Shown: positions 1 to 8,749 of the stretch, piece after piece
Layout of the letters: each line of letters opens with the position of its first letter
How positions within the stretch are numbered: the first letter of the stretch is position 1
Assembly: GCA_025451235.1 (NCBI GenBank)
Contig: JANWKT010000020.1
Coordinates: 174,032 to 238,031, forward strand
Source: Flavobacteriales bacterium
Lineage (GTDB): Bacteria > Bacteroidota > Bacteroidia > CAIKAF01
Direction of reading: 5' to 3'
Length of the DNA: 64,000 nt
Program-made: the position numbers and the translations under genes
Notes under the pieces: model-generated
The model's database searches: none
What the model saw: only the letters and a program-made list of their open reading frames with translations
What the model was told of the DNA's origin: nothing

Positions 1-576
1 GCAGATATTGATCATGTAAGCATGACCCTATTTTTTACCATCCCGCTTCCGGTTGAATTGCTCGACTTCCATACAGCAGTTGCAAATAACAGGGAAGTAT
101 CCATTTTCTGGAGCACTGCTACAGAAAATAACAACGATTATTTCTCCATTGAACGCTCAACGGATGCTATTCATTGGGAAGAAATAGAAAAAGTTCAAGG
201 CGCAGGTAATAGCAATAACCTCATCAATTACTCAACTTCGGATAAAGATCCATATATGGGTCAATCCTATTATAGACTCAAACAAACCGATGCCAATGGA
301 GATTTTTACTATTCCGATGTATCTACAGTAAATATTACACAATCTGGCGGGATCACGATCAACTATGAATCTGGAAATATCCAGGTAAATACAAAAGAAG
401 GGGATGCCTTGTCAGTGAATGTATACGATTATTCGGGAATACAAGTAAAAAACACCTCCTGGGAGTCTGCTTCAGAAAATACTTCCATTCAGGTGGATGA
501 TCTGCGATCTGGTATGTACATCGTTGTTGCCGAGTCAGCAGGGCAAAAAGAAATCAGAAAGTTTTTCCTTCCATAA
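1..576 (+). CDS. T9SS type A cargo protein, C-terminal part (5' end outside window)
   Basis: The reading frame is open from base 1, so the gene begins upstream. The visible part starts with an Fn3-like module common just before T9SS sorting domains: a LPVELLDF-type opening, then SIFWSTATENNNDYFSIERS, GAGNS and SYYRLKQTDANG. The last ~70 residues have the shape of a type A sorting domain (VYDYSG, a DLRSGMYIVV strand, a basic end REIRKFFLP). The protein should therefore cross the outer membrane by the T9SS and be anchored or released at the surface. The catalytic or adhesive part is not in the window. A bidirectional hairpin follows the stop. Confidence 0.85.
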   Translation, partial: ADIDHVSMTLFFTIPLPVELLDFHTAVANNREVSIFWSTATENNNDYFSIERSTDAIHWEEIEKVQGAGNSNNLINYSTSDKDPYMGQSYYRLKQTDANGDFYYSDVSTVNITQSGGITINYESGNIQVNTKEGDALSVNVYDYSGIQVKNTSWESASENTSIQVDDLRSGMYIVVAESAGQKEIRKFFLP

Positions 577-583
577 ATAAAAA

Positions 584-609
584 AAGGTGGCTCCTTGCGG
601 AGTCACCTT
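584..609. terminator. Bidirectional intrinsic terminator
   Basis: AAGGTGGCTCC and GGAGTCACCTT form an 11-bp stem (one G-T pair) with a TTGC loop. It is flanked by an A-run on the left and a T-run on the right, so it can serve both the T9SS gene and the convergent glutamine synthetase gene. Confidence 0.8.
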
Positions 610-629
610 CATTTTTTATAGAAATTGAT

Positions 630-2807
630 CTATTTTAAAAATAACAATTCCCTGTACTTCGGCAAAGGCCAGTCTTCATCATCCACCAACACTTCCAGTT
701 TATCTACATGGTATCGGATGTCTTCAAAATACGGACGTACTTTTGTACAATAAGCCGTGGCTCTTTTATCAATATCCTCAATTTCATTGGCTTTTTTCCG
801 TTCTTCTGTCATGGCATCCACCTTGTTCACAATGGCCTCAATATGTTCACTAATCTCTTTGATCAATCCTACCACATAAGCCGATGAAACATTGGCTTCT
901 TTTAAACCCCTCATATTGGTCATCAACTCATTTTGGTATTTAATAGCGGTAGGCACTACATGGTTCAATGCCAGGTCACCTGCTACCCTTCCTTCTATCT
1001 GCACTTTCATTACATATTCATCAAACAATAAATTGGTACGGGCATCCAGCTCTACTTCCGAGAAAACACTATGTGCTGCAAATAATTTGCCCACTTCCTT
1101 TTTGCGGTATACAGCCAATGCTTCCGGCGTAGTTTTGAAATTGCTCAACCCTCTTTTTTTTGCCTCCTGCACCCATTCTTCACTATAATTATCCCCTTCG
1201 AATAAAATGCTTTTACTTTGCTTGATATACTTACGCAGTATATTTACAATAGCCACTTCTTTTTTATCCTCTTTCTCCAATTCTTTATCCAGGTCTGTTT
1301 TAAATTGGACCAATACTTCCGTAACGGCTGTATTCAATACAGTCATAGGTACTGAGGAGATGGCAGTAGAACCTACGGCTCGGAACTCAAATTTATTTCC
1401 TGTAAATGCAAAAGGAGAGGTTCGGTTCCTGTCGGTATTGTCCAGGATAATTTCGGGAACCTTACTAATACCTAATTTCATATAAGCATTGTCGCCTTTA
1501 TCCACTTTTACATTTGAGTTTTTTTCCAACTCCTCGATCACCGAAGTAAGCTGTGCCCCAAGGAAAACAGACATGATTGCCGGTGGAGCTTCATGTCCAC
1601 CCAGGCGCAGGTCGTTACTGGCTGAAGCAATGCTGGCCCTTAACACATCTGCATAATCATGCACGGCTTTGATGGTACAAACCAAAAAGGTAAGGAACTG
1701 CAAATTATCTTTTGCTTTGCTGGTAGGTGCCAATAAATTTTTTCCTGTATTCGTGGCTAGGGCCCAGTTATTATGTTTACCGCTTCCGTTAATAGCTTTA
1801 AAAGGTTTTTCGTGCAATAGAACTCTGAGGTTATGTTTATCAGCCACACGTTCCATAATATCCATGAGCAATACATTATGGTCAACTGCTAAATTCACTT
1901 CTTCAAATTGCGGGGCCACCTCAAATTGACCTGGGGCTACTTCATTGTGACGTGTTCTTACAGGAATTCCCAATCTCAATGCTTCGGTTTCGAACTCCAG
2001 CATAAAATTGGTGATCCTTCTTGGTATGGAACCAAAATAATGGTCACTTAATTGCTGGCCCCTGGAAGGTGAATGTCCGAATAAAGTTCTTCCACACATC
2101 AGTAAGTCAGGTCTGGCGTTGTACAAAGCTTTATCGATCAAAAAATATTCTTGTTCTGCTCCTAATGAAACCGTAACCCGGGTAACATCTTTGTCAAAAT
2201 ATTGACAAACAGCCGTAGCTGCCTTATCTAAAGCGGTGGTGGCTTTTAGCAATGGAGCTTTGTTATCCAATGCTTCACCGGTATAAGCCACAAATATGGT
2301 AGGAATACAAAGGGTAACTGCATCCGCAATTTCGTATAAGAAGGCAGGTGACGATGGGTCCCAGGCACTATAGCCCCTGGCCTCAAAGGTAGAACGGATC
2401 CCTCCATGCGGAAAAGAAGAAGCATCAGGTTCCTGTTGAACCAAAGCAGAACCTTTGAATCTTTCCATGGCCAATCCATTTCTTAACTCAAAAAACGAAT
2501 CATGCTTTTCGGCGGTAGTTCCCCTTAATGGATGGAACCAGTGTGTATAATGGGTTGCACCTCTGCCCATGGCCCAACTTTTTAAAGCGGTAGCTACTGC
2601 ATCAGCCGTATCATAATCAATTCTTTCTCCTTTTTCAATACAATTGATCAACCGTTCGAATACTTCGGAACTAAGTTGGGCACGCATTTCCTCTATCCCG
2701 AAAACATTTTCACCATAGTAGTCACTTATTTTGCCTTCAGGGCGTTTGTACACTTCATACTGCCTGCTGGCAGCCTCTTTAATTGCATCGAAACGTTGTT
2801 GAGCCAT
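630..2807 (-). CDS. glnN: Glutamine synthetase type III
   Basis: ATP-dependent ligation of ammonia to glutamate in the cytoplasm. The 725-residue length is that of the GSIII family (about 700-730), far longer than GSI. Visible signatures are KHDSFF near residue 101, FPHGGIRSTFEARGYSAWDP at 132-151, GAEQEYF at 216-222 (the metal-binding Glu pair region), HNEVAPGQFEVAP at 287-299 and NGSGKHNNW at 340-348 (glutamate/ATP site). The start at 2807 gives the usual MAQQRFDAIKEAA opening. On the minus strand a near-match to the Bacteroidota -7 box (TACTTTCG, 2847-2854) lies 40 bp upstream. No PII or amtB gene is adjacent. Identification is firm. Confidence 0.97.
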   Translation of the reverse strand: MAQQRFDAIKEAASRQYEVYKRPEGKISDYYGENVFGIEEMRAQLSSEVFERLINCIEKGERIDYDTADAVATALKSWAMGRGATHYTHWFHPLRGTTAEKHDSFFELRNGLAMERFKGSALVQQEPDASSFPHGGIRSTFEARGYSAWDPSSPAFLYEIADAVTLCIPTIFVAYTGEALDNKAPLLKATTALDKAATAVCQYFDKDVTRVTVSLGAEQEYFLIDKALYNARPDLLMCGRTLFGHSPSRGQQLSDHYFGSIPRRITNFMLEFETEALRLGIPVRTRHNEVAPGQFEVAPQFEEVNLAVDHNVLLMDIMERVADKHNLRVLLHEKPFKAINGSGKHNNWALATNTGKNLLAPTSKAKDNLQFLTFLVCTIKAVHDYADVLRASIASASNDLRLGGHEAPPAIMSVFLGAQLTSVIEELEKNSNVKVDKGDNAYMKLGISKVPEIILDNTDRNRTSPFAFTGNKFEFRAVGSTAISSVPMTVLNTAVTEVLVQFKTDLDKELEKEDKKEVAIVNILRKYIKQSKSILFEGDNYSEEWVQEAKKRGLSNFKTTPEALAVYRKKEVGKLFAAHSVFSEVELDARTNLLFDEYVMKVQIEGRVAGDLALNHVVPTAIKYQNELMTNMRGLKEANVSSAYVVGLIKEISEHIEAIVNKVDAMTEERKKANEIEDIDKRATAYCTKVRPYFEDIRYHVDKLEVLVDDEDWPLPKYRELLFLK

Positions 2808-2949
2808 ATTTTTACTGTTTTTGAGGGTGAAGGGTTAAATTTTAGGCGAAAGTACAGTAAAAAGTATTCTTTTTTTAAAAAACAGGTTAAAATTTAAACC
2901 TCTTTTCAACAAAAAGTTAACTTTTGAGGAAAAAAGGGGTTTTGCGAAA

Positions 2950-2987
2950 GACATTAGACTTTAGAACACTGTCTAGCGTCTAATGTC
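2950..2987. repeat. Inverted repeat in intergenic region
   Basis: GACATTAGAC at 2950-2959 is exactly repeated in reverse complement at 2978-2987, with an 18-base spacer. It lies in the 270-bp gap between the divergent glnN and the secreted vWA-like gene. There is no T-run, so a repeat remnant or regulatory hairpin is more likely than a terminator. Confidence 0.5.
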
Positions 2988-3077
2988 CACCCTGTCACCT
3001 GTATCATTTAATCTTGTATGGCATTATACTAAATAGATATGCTACACAGTTTTTTATATACACCTTAAACAATCACT

Positions 3078-4199
3078 ATGATGAAGTCGTTCATTTCTCT
3101 ATGGATCATTTGCACACTTGCATTGAACCTGAAGGCCCAAACCACCCTGAGCCTTAAAATCAAATATGCCGATACCCTTGTAGTGGGTAAATATGAAGCA
3201 GAAGACAATGGATTTAAGTACAAAGCAATTGAGGTAAATCCTGGTGATTTCCGGATCAACAATACTGCCATTCCCCGAATATTAAATGATGAGACCATTA
3301 CTCAGGTCGACCTGGTGTATTCCGACTATCCAAAAGGAGATGATTTCAGCGAGCTCAATCGCAAACGGATCATCGAATTGTTTATGGACTGCCCCAATGC
3401 CTTCAACCGGCAAACCATTACCTGGAGACTGGTGAAACAAACTGGAGTAACCAGCAGTTACGAACTCAATAAGTACTTTCATGGTTTCGTTGTGTATTTC
3501 CGTCCGCTCATCCCTTTTGAAACCGAAAAAGAATATTTCAACGACATTATCAATGGGAAGCAAAAGTTGCAAGACTCTACCCTGCTAAAAGTTTTTACCC
3601 GGAACAGTCATTGGAAGGAAATGCTTTGTGTGGCGGATGTAACCGGCAGCATGTCACCTTATACAGCTCAGCTACTGGTATGGGCCAAGTTCAATGAAAA
3701 GCTGAAAACCTTTAAGCAATTTGTATTCTTCAACGACAATGATGCCATTAGCAATGATCAATCCATTGTACAGGATACTTCCGGGATCTGGAACCTGGAA
3801 TCATTTAGGTCGGATAAAATATTTGATAAGATGATTTATAGCATGAACAAAGGTGCACATATAGAAAACGATCTGGAAGCCATCTTTTATGCCACCAAAA
3901 AATATTCAGACAATATCAAAAATATTGTTTTGATTGCGGATAATTGGGAAGATCCCTGCGATATGCATTTATTGCCCAAGTTAAAAGAATTGAAGATACC
4001 CATACGGGTGGTGATCTGCGGAGTGAACAGTGTATTGAACACCAAATACCTCGAAATAGCTTATGCTACGAATGGATCAGTACATACCATGGAAGAAGAC
4101 TTGTTGGAAATGGGTAAAATGAATGAAGGAAATGTGTTTAAGATCTCCGGACTTAAATTCAAACTCCAGGGTGGAAAATTTATTCCGCTCAGTCAATAA
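3078..4199 (+). CDS. Secreted protein with von Willebrand factor A-like fold
   Basis: An N-terminal signal peptide (MMKSFISLWIICTLALNLKAQ) is followed by ~150 residues of unknown fold. A vWA-like region starts at about residue 180: MLCVADVTGSMSPYTAQLL carries a MIDAS-type D-x-(T/S)-x-S, and NIVLIADNWEDPCDMHLLPK and IPIRVVICGV are the later Rossmann-like strands. vWA domains usually bind a partner through a chelated metal; the partner is unknown. The two ATGs at 3078 and 3081 are equivalent. There is no sorting domain, so a periplasmic location is likely. Function not recognised. Confidence 0.75.
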   Translation: MMKSFISLWIICTLALNLKAQTTLSLKIKYADTLVVGKYEAEDNGFKYKAIEVNPGDFRINNTAIPRILNDETITQVDLVYSDYPKGDDFSELNRKRIIELFMDCPNAFNRQTITWRLVKQTGVTSSYELNKYFHGFVVYFRPLIPFETEKEYFNDIINGKQKLQDSTLLKVFTRNSHWKEMLCVADVTGSMSPYTAQLLVWAKFNEKLKTFKQFVFFNDNDAISNDQSIVQDTSGIWNLESFRSDKIFDKMIYSMNKGAHIENDLEAIFYATKKYSDNIKNIVLIADNWEDPCDMHLLPKLKELKIPIRVVICGVNSVLNTKYLEIAYATNGSVHTMEEDLLEMGKMNEGNVFKISGLKFKLQGGKFIPLSQ

Positions 4200-4262
4200 A
4201 CCAACTCATCCATAGAAACGGATCGGTTAATCATTGGTCGCTCAAAAATGTAGAAGTATTTT

Positions 4263-4270
4263 TACCTTTG
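4263..4270 (+). promoter_or_regulatory. Candidate Bacteroidota -7 element
   Basis: TACCTTTG matches TAnnTTTG, 16 bp before the ATG of the 103-residue membrane protein. No TTG is found at the usual 19-20 bp spacing, so only the -7 half is supported. Confidence 0.45.
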
Positions 4271-4286
4271 GCCAATACCTATTGAT

Positions 4287-4598
4287 ATGAGAACTGACCA
4301 AAGGGATACTGACCCCACCTTCAAACATCCACCTACACCCAAACCGGCTCCGGCTAAGGGCGGATGTTTTTCGAGCATCCTTCTTTTATTCGGTGGAGCC
4401 ACCATTGTGATCCCATTAATAGGATATATTCTCGGCCTGTTCGGAATGGTGCTTGAAATCAGTGGTAGCAAATTGCCTTTCATTGATCTTCCCATTTTCC
4501 TGATCCTTGCCGGGATCGGATTGTTCTTCATGGGACTTGGCTGGTTGGTAGGAAAACTGGAAGACAAAATAAAAGCAAAGAAAAACAAGCAAGCCTGA
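4287..4598 (+). CDS. Small two-helix membrane protein, unknown function
   Basis: 103 residues. A Pro-rich cytoplasmic start (HPPTPKPAPAKGGC) precedes two hydrophobic segments, about residues 31-52 and 65-90. The tail is strongly basic (KLEDKIKAKKNKQA), suggesting the C-terminus stays in the cytoplasm. It sits 2 bp from the stop of the convergent lipoprotein hydrolase gene. I do not recognise the family. Confidence 0.65.
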   Translation: MRTDQRDTDPTFKHPPTPKPAPAKGGCFSSILLLFGGATIVIPLIGYILGLFGMVLEISGSKLPFIDLPIFLILAGIGLFFMGLGWLVGKLEDKIKAKKNKQA

Positions 4599-4600
4599 TC

Positions 4601-5470
4601 TTATTTTTCGAAAAAATTTAATACGTTTTCGGTTTCCCCTCCCCAAAATTCAAAGTCATGTTTGGCATCGGGATAATTCTTGGTCATTCTCACCTCAGGA
4701 TGTTCCGTATGGATCTTTCCCGAAAAAGTAAGGCTTTGTTTAAAATCCACTACATCATCCATATTGCCATGGGCAATATATAGATCAGCGGTCCATGAGG
4801 AAGTTTGTTCCCAGGGATTATCATTGGCGATCCATCTTTCTTTAAACTCTGTATAAGGACCAAAAGTATTCTTCAATAAATTATCCTCGGGCATGGAGGC
4901 ATTGTTATAATCACCACTCAGCAAAACCACCTTAGAAAATAAAGTTCCGGTATTTAAATGGACCAAAGCAGCGCCCCTGGCACCGGTTGAAATTCCATGC
5001 AGGTAGTTCCTGGAGCCCACTTTCAGCATTCCATAGTCTTTTTGCAAAGCGGGGATCATCGTATCAATTACCCAGGTAAGGGTAAGGAAGGATTGATAAT
5101 CTTCCCTGGTTTCAGGATAATATTTAGAAGCATACACCGATTTCATCATTTCAGGTAAGATGAGCCGATAACCTTTGGCCAACGCCTTCTCACAAAAATC
5201 AGATTCCTTGCATATTTTTTCTTTGGGAAAATTCCATCCGGGCAATACCAATATATCCGCCTTGGGTTCACCTTCGGGAGATTTGATCCAGATCGATGTT
5301 TTACCAATGGTGACCAGTGTATCTTTGGAGATTATTTTTTTATGAGTTGTGATAATGGTGGGGGCTAATGTATCCTTGTTTTTATCTGTCTTTGGTTTTG
5401 TTGTATTGCCACAGCCAATAAGTAAGCCAGGCAACAACGTTAAAATAAAAATAGCAAATAAGGATCTCAT
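4601..5470 (-). CDS. Lipoprotein alpha/beta-hydrolase-like protein
   Basis: A signal peptide ends in a lipobox (LLIGC, Cys20), so the protein is probably membrane-anchored. The rest looks like an alpha/beta hydrolase: ADILVLPGWNFPKE is an oxyanion-side strand, HGISTGARGAALVHL carries the nucleophile elbow G-x-S-x-G, LYIAHGNMDDVVDF supplies the acid-loop region, and YPDAKHDFEFW the final His. An esterase or peptidase role fits the fold, but the substrate cannot be read from the sequence. It is transcribed alone and is divergent from the 5518 gene by 47 bp. Confidence 0.75.
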   Translation of the reverse strand: MRSLFAIFILTLLPGLLIGCGNTTKPKTDKNKDTLAPTIITTHKKIISKDTLVTIGKTSIWIKSPEGEPKADILVLPGWNFPKEKICKESDFCEKALAKGYRLILPEMMKSVYASKYYPETREDYQSFLTLTWVIDTMIPALQKDYGMLKVGSRNYLHGISTGARGAALVHLNTGTLFSKVVLLSGDYNNASMPEDNLLKNTFGPYTEFKERWIANDNPWEQTSSWTADLYIAHGNMDDVVDFKQSLTFSGKIHTEHPEVRMTKNYPDAKHDFEFWGGETENVLNFFEK

Positions 5471-5517
5471 AACTCAGTTTATGGACTAAAAATAAAAAAC
5501 TTCCCTAACTTTAATGT

Positions 5518-6075
5518 ATGAAATATGTATTCCCCTCCATATTGTTCATTTTACTGGCCGTGCAAGGGATGGCACAATCCAACCTCGACTCCTTAAGGGC
5601 CAAAAAGAAATATTGGACCGTGGAAACTTCGGTAGTATGGCCTATTTATCCCGGAATATATAAGGTGAATTTTGCAAGAGAGCTCTGGTCAAAAAAATCA
5701 TTTTCAGGAGAGTTGGGATTTTCTATCAATATCCAACCTGAAAGAACAGACCCCGCTGGAGATCATTTTTCGGAAGAATTTATTACGCTTTTCTATCGGC
5801 AGTTTTTTTGGAAAGGTTTTTTGGTACAGATCGACAACAACTTTGCCTATGGACGATTGACCAATTGGAAAAACACAGGCGTGAACTATGAATCCTACGC
5901 TATCTTCCATGATTTTTTAGGTGGTTACAGGTTCGAACTTCTCAAAAAACATCGAGTAAGTCTTACGATTATTCCCTTGGCAGGCGGCGGCTTTACTTCC
6001 TATGTAAATGATTCCTGGCCGAGGGCCGAGCTTCCCTTTTGGGAAGTGAATTTAATGGTGGGGATGCGGTTTTAA
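5518..6075 (+). CDS. Secreted protein, probable small outer-membrane beta-barrel
   Basis: A signal peptide (MKYVFPSILFILLAVQGMAQ) is followed by about 165 residues of alternating aromatic and polar strands, such as SGELGFSINI, FLVQIDNNFAYGRL and YRFELLKKHRVSLTIIPLAGG. It ends in VNLMVGMRF, a C-terminal aromatic as in many OmpW/OmpA-like barrels. No enzymatic motif was seen. The 3' end overlaps the stop of the convergent 79-residue gene by 4 bp. Confidence 0.65.
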   Translation: MKYVFPSILFILLAVQGMAQSNLDSLRAKKKYWTVETSVVWPIYPGIYKVNFARELWSKKSFSGELGFSINIQPERTDPAGDHFSEEFITLFYRQFFWKGFLVQIDNNFAYGRLTNWKNTGVNYESYAIFHDFLGGYRFELLKKHRVSLTIIPLAGGGFTSYVNDSWPRAELPFWEVNLMVGMRF

Positions 6076-6311
6076 ATTCCGATCATAAGAAATCCAATTC
6101 CGATAATTGCACAGGAGTATAAAACAATTCCCATCCAATATCCAACAGGATTTTCTTTTCTTTTACAGATTTGCTCAGGTTTATAATATTTGTAACCGTA
6201 GCTAATACTTCCTGAAAAGGCAGCTTTTCCAATGCTTATCAATGCTCCCAGGATCAATATCCCCAGGAAAATTCGGGGAACAATCATTGTTATAAAATTT
6301 TCTAACATCAT
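6072..6311 (-). CDS. Small two-helix membrane protein, unknown function
   Basis: 79 residues: a hydrophobic helix at about 8-30, a polar loop with Tyr/Lys and a Cys (YGYKYYKPEQICKRKENPVG), and a second helix at about 55-78. It ends tail-to-tail with the barrel-like gene. Not recognised. The hydrophobicity pattern and lack of an alternative frame support it as a real gene. Confidence 0.55.
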   Translation of the reverse strand: MMLENFITMIVPRIFLGILILGALISIGKAAFSGSISYGYKYYKPEQICKRKENPVGYWMGIVLYSCAIIGIGFLMIGI

Positions 6312-6425
6312 GGTGCAATGATACGCGGATATCGAAAGAAGGTTCTAGGGGTTATCCCGGAATTTAGGTTGAAATAAATGCGGAGCAGAAAACCCTTCAG
6401 GGAATTACCTTCTCGAAAAAAGAGA

Positions 6426-6460
6426 GGGGGCTTCGATCAACTTTGTTGATCGAAGCCCCC
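6426..6460 (-). terminator. Intrinsic terminator
   Basis: A perfect 16-bp stem (GGGGGCTTCGATCAAC with its complement) has a 3-base loop. On the minus strand it is followed within a few bases by TTTTTT, just after the 6475 stop. Its core GCTTCGATC recurs in the hairpin at 51013-51045. Confidence 0.85.
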
Positions 6461-6474
6461 TTAAAATTATACCG

Positions 6475-7008
6475 TCAATTAAGCTTAAAACTCCCCACGC
6501 TGGTTTCAAAAAGTTTGAGCCCATCATTAAAATGGGTGGTGGTACCATCGCAACAATAAGTAAGTCTGAATAGGTTTTCGTTTTTAGCGAAAAAGTATGT
6601 TTTACAATGAGCAGTTTTACCCATCATATTAAAATTAAGTGTACACCAATGCATGGCAATTCCTCCCATCGTAGCATCCCCTGTTTTTTCGAGAGTCATG
6701 GTCTCCATTCCAAATTTGGTTTTTACCAATGAGAATGCTTTGGAAGCAACCGCTGTATTGATACTATTTCCTTCATCCACGCTTACCGGATAACCGGCAA
6801 TGGTCATATAAGTAATAACAGTTGATGTGCTATTGGAGGCTTTTATAATTGTATGTTCAACGCTGCTGGTCTTCTGCGCCCAACCTGCCGGGAAATCAAT
6901 ACTGAAACCAAAGGTTGTATTGGTATAGGTGTTTTGGGAATAGGCCAACCTGCTTGTGCAGAAAAATGCAATGAATAATGTAAGAGAAAGGAGGTAGTTT
7001 TTTTTCAT
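6475..7008 (-). CDS. Secreted PsbP-like domain protein
   Basis: The start at 7008 gives a standard signal peptide (MKKNYLLSLTLFIAFFCTSRLAYSQ). Upstream in-frame codons extend it needlessly. The mature part opens with NTTFGFSIDFPAGWAQ, typical of PsbP-like folds, and continues with alternating strands. Two Cys near the end (YCCDG) and two earlier (HWC, HCK) could form disulfides. No catalytic signature; periplasmic or surface binding role unknown. It is bracketed by terminators, so it is probably monocistronic. Confidence 0.7.
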   Translation of the reverse strand: MKKNYLLSLTLFIAFFCTSRLAYSQNTYTNTTFGFSIDFPAGWAQKTSSVEHTIIKASNSTSTVITYMTIAGYPVSVDEGNSINTAVASKAFSLVKTKFGMETMTLEKTGDATMGGIAMHWCTLNFNMMGKTAHCKTYFFAKNENLFRLTYCCDGTTTHFNDGLKLFETSVGSFKLN

Positions 7009-7042
7009 AGGGATAAATCTAAGCATTTCGATGATGATCAAT

Positions 7043-7079
7043 AAAAAAGCCGTCCCGGTTGAACCGGGACGGCTTTTTT
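7043..7079 (-). terminator. Intrinsic terminator after gldJ
   Basis: A perfect 18-bp inverted repeat (AAAAAAGCCGTCCCGGTT and complement) with a one-base loop, A/T tracts at both ends. It lies 57 bp past the gldJ stop and could also act in the opposite direction. Confidence 0.85.
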
Positions 7080-7110
7080 ATTTAATATTTTTGTTTTTTC
7101 ACCCTGATTC

Positions 7111-7122
7111 CGATAGCTATCG
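7111..7122. repeat. CGATAGCTATCG palindrome
   Basis: A perfect 12-bp palindrome lies between the gldJ stop and its terminator. A degenerate relative (CCGGTAGCTATAGG) lies at 15163-15176 in another intergenic gap. Confidence 0.4.
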
Positions 7123-7135
7123 AGATGTTGTAGGG

Positions 7136-8671
7136 TTATTTAGCATACTGTCCGCCGCCCATTCTTTTGCGATCGTAACCTTTACCTAATCCGATGGGTG
7201 AACCTAAACGGTCCATGCAACAACGGAATCCAATCCAGTCAGTAGCCAATGTTTCGTCATGGAACCTGCGGGTACCTGGTACCAACCAATATGCAGGGTC
7301 TTTCCATGATCCACCTTTTACCACACGGGCTTTATTGTTGATCAAAGAAACCACTCCGAACTCATACATCAATTCATTTTGTTTTAATGGATCTGTATAA
7401 GATGGATCATTATAGAATACTGAAGACTCATAATCACCATCTACATAATCCCTATAGTCTGATTTTTTATAGTTTCTGCGGTTCAAGGCATCATCTTCAG
7501 TAACATTTACTGTAATGATACGACCCAAACTATCTTTCTCAGCTACGTTTCCTTCTTCGTCCAATAATTTCTTTTTGAAAACATTCCCTCTATGTGGACG
7601 GAATTCATCATTGTCCATTGTATTCAAAGGACGATACAGGTCCATGGTCCACTCAGCAACGTTACCTGCCATGCAATATAATCCGTAGTCATTCGGCCAG
7701 TAGTTGAATACAGGAGCTGTAATATCAGCCTGGTCATTCAAGCGACCTGCAGCACCCATCATATCACCACGACCTCTGCGGAAGTTGGCTAAGAAATCAC
7801 CTTTCCAATCATCGAATGGGTTACGGGCAACGTGACCATTCCAAGGATATAATCTTCTTTGTTTAATGATCTCACGATCTGTTTCAGGATCTGTATTACC
7901 TATTAAAGATAAGGCTGCATATTCCCACTCAGCTTCGGTTGGGAGCCTGTATTTTGGTAGAAGGATACCATCTTCTACACGTACACGGCGATATCCACCA
8001 CCTGGGCCTAAGTTGGCCAACTGGCTTTTTTCGTTGATCAATCCTTCATACTGACCTTCTAAGTAGGCTTCAGTATTAAAGTTATCTTCAGCTACCTGGT
8101 TAGGATTTACATATAATACACCTTCGCGGATCAGGATGGTTTCGTTTACACGATCCGTTCTCCAGGCGCAATAGTCAGAAGCCTGTAACCAGTTCACTCC
8201 TACCACAGGATAATCCTGGTAAGCAGGGTGACGGAAATAATATTCTACATAAGGCTCATTAAAGGCCAGCTTAGATCTCCATACCAGGGTATCAGGCTTG
8301 GCTTTTTTCACCACTTCCGGATAATCTTCTCCGAAAACACGGGTTAGCCAGTACAGGTACTCACGATAGTCAAGGTTAGTAACCTCAGTTTCATCCATAT
8401 AGAATGAAGATACGGTTACACGACGTGGGATATTATCCCAGTTGTAGTTTACTTCTTGCTCTACGCGGCCCATTGTAAAGGTACCTCCTTCAATAAGTAC
8501 CAATCCAGGTCCGGTTTCTTGTTCGATGTAAGGAATTTTTTCGTAACCTCCATTGTTTGGATCATTGTAGTTCCATCCGGTGGTACGGCTTACTTCCTTT
8601 GAACAGGAAGCAAGTATGATTGCTGCTGAGGCAACCATTCCTACATACTTTAGATTAGATAAAGATTTCAT
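7136..8671 (-). CDS. gldJ: Gliding motility / T9SS lipoprotein GldJ
   Basis: GldJ is an outer-membrane lipoprotein needed for gliding and type IX secretion, related to GldK/PorK. The lipobox is IILASC with Cys23. GWNYNDPNNGG follows, then a formylglycine-generating-enzyme (SUMF1-type) fold. Visible blocks are GPGLVLIEGGTFTMG, SFYMDETEVTNLDYREYLYWL, HPAYQDYPVVGVNWLQASDYCAWRTDRVNE, YRLPTEAEWEYAA, YCMAGNVAEWTMDLY and the closing KGGSWKDPAYWLVPG...IGFRCC. In this family the fold is structural rather than catalytic. It follows the PorP/SprF-type gene by 78 bp on the same strand, so the two are probably co-transcribed. No gldKLMN cluster is in the window. Confidence 0.93.
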   Translation of the reverse strand: MKSLSNLKYVGMVASAAIILASCSKEVSRTTGWNYNDPNNGGYEKIPYIEQETGPGLVLIEGGTFTMGRVEQEVNYNWDNIPRRVTVSSFYMDETEVTNLDYREYLYWLTRVFGEDYPEVVKKAKPDTLVWRSKLAFNEPYVEYYFRHPAYQDYPVVGVNWLQASDYCAWRTDRVNETILIREGVLYVNPNQVAEDNFNTEAYLEGQYEGLINEKSQLANLGPGGGYRRVRVEDGILLPKYRLPTEAEWEYAALSLIGNTDPETDREIIKQRRLYPWNGHVARNPFDDWKGDFLANFRRGRGDMMGAAGRLNDQADITAPVFNYWPNDYGLYCMAGNVAEWTMDLYRPLNTMDNDEFRPHRGNVFKKKLLDEEGNVAEKDSLGRIITVNVTEDDALNRRNYKKSDYRDYVDGDYESSVFYNDPSYTDPLKQNELMYEFGVVSLINNKARVVKGGSWKDPAYWLVPGTRRFHDETLATDWIGFRCCMDRLGSPIGLGKGYDRKRMGGGQYAK

Positions 8672-8749
8672 GTTGTTTGGTGAATTATATTAGTGAATAT
8701 AACGAAGTTTTGACATTGAATATTGTATATCTCTACTTGATTAATAAAA

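Noticed and set aside
7136-8671. Active formylglycine-generating sulfatase modifier
   Set aside because: The SUMF1-type fold is present, but the lipobox, the GWNYNDPNNGG opening and the porP/sprF neighbour identify the structural T9SS protein GldJ.
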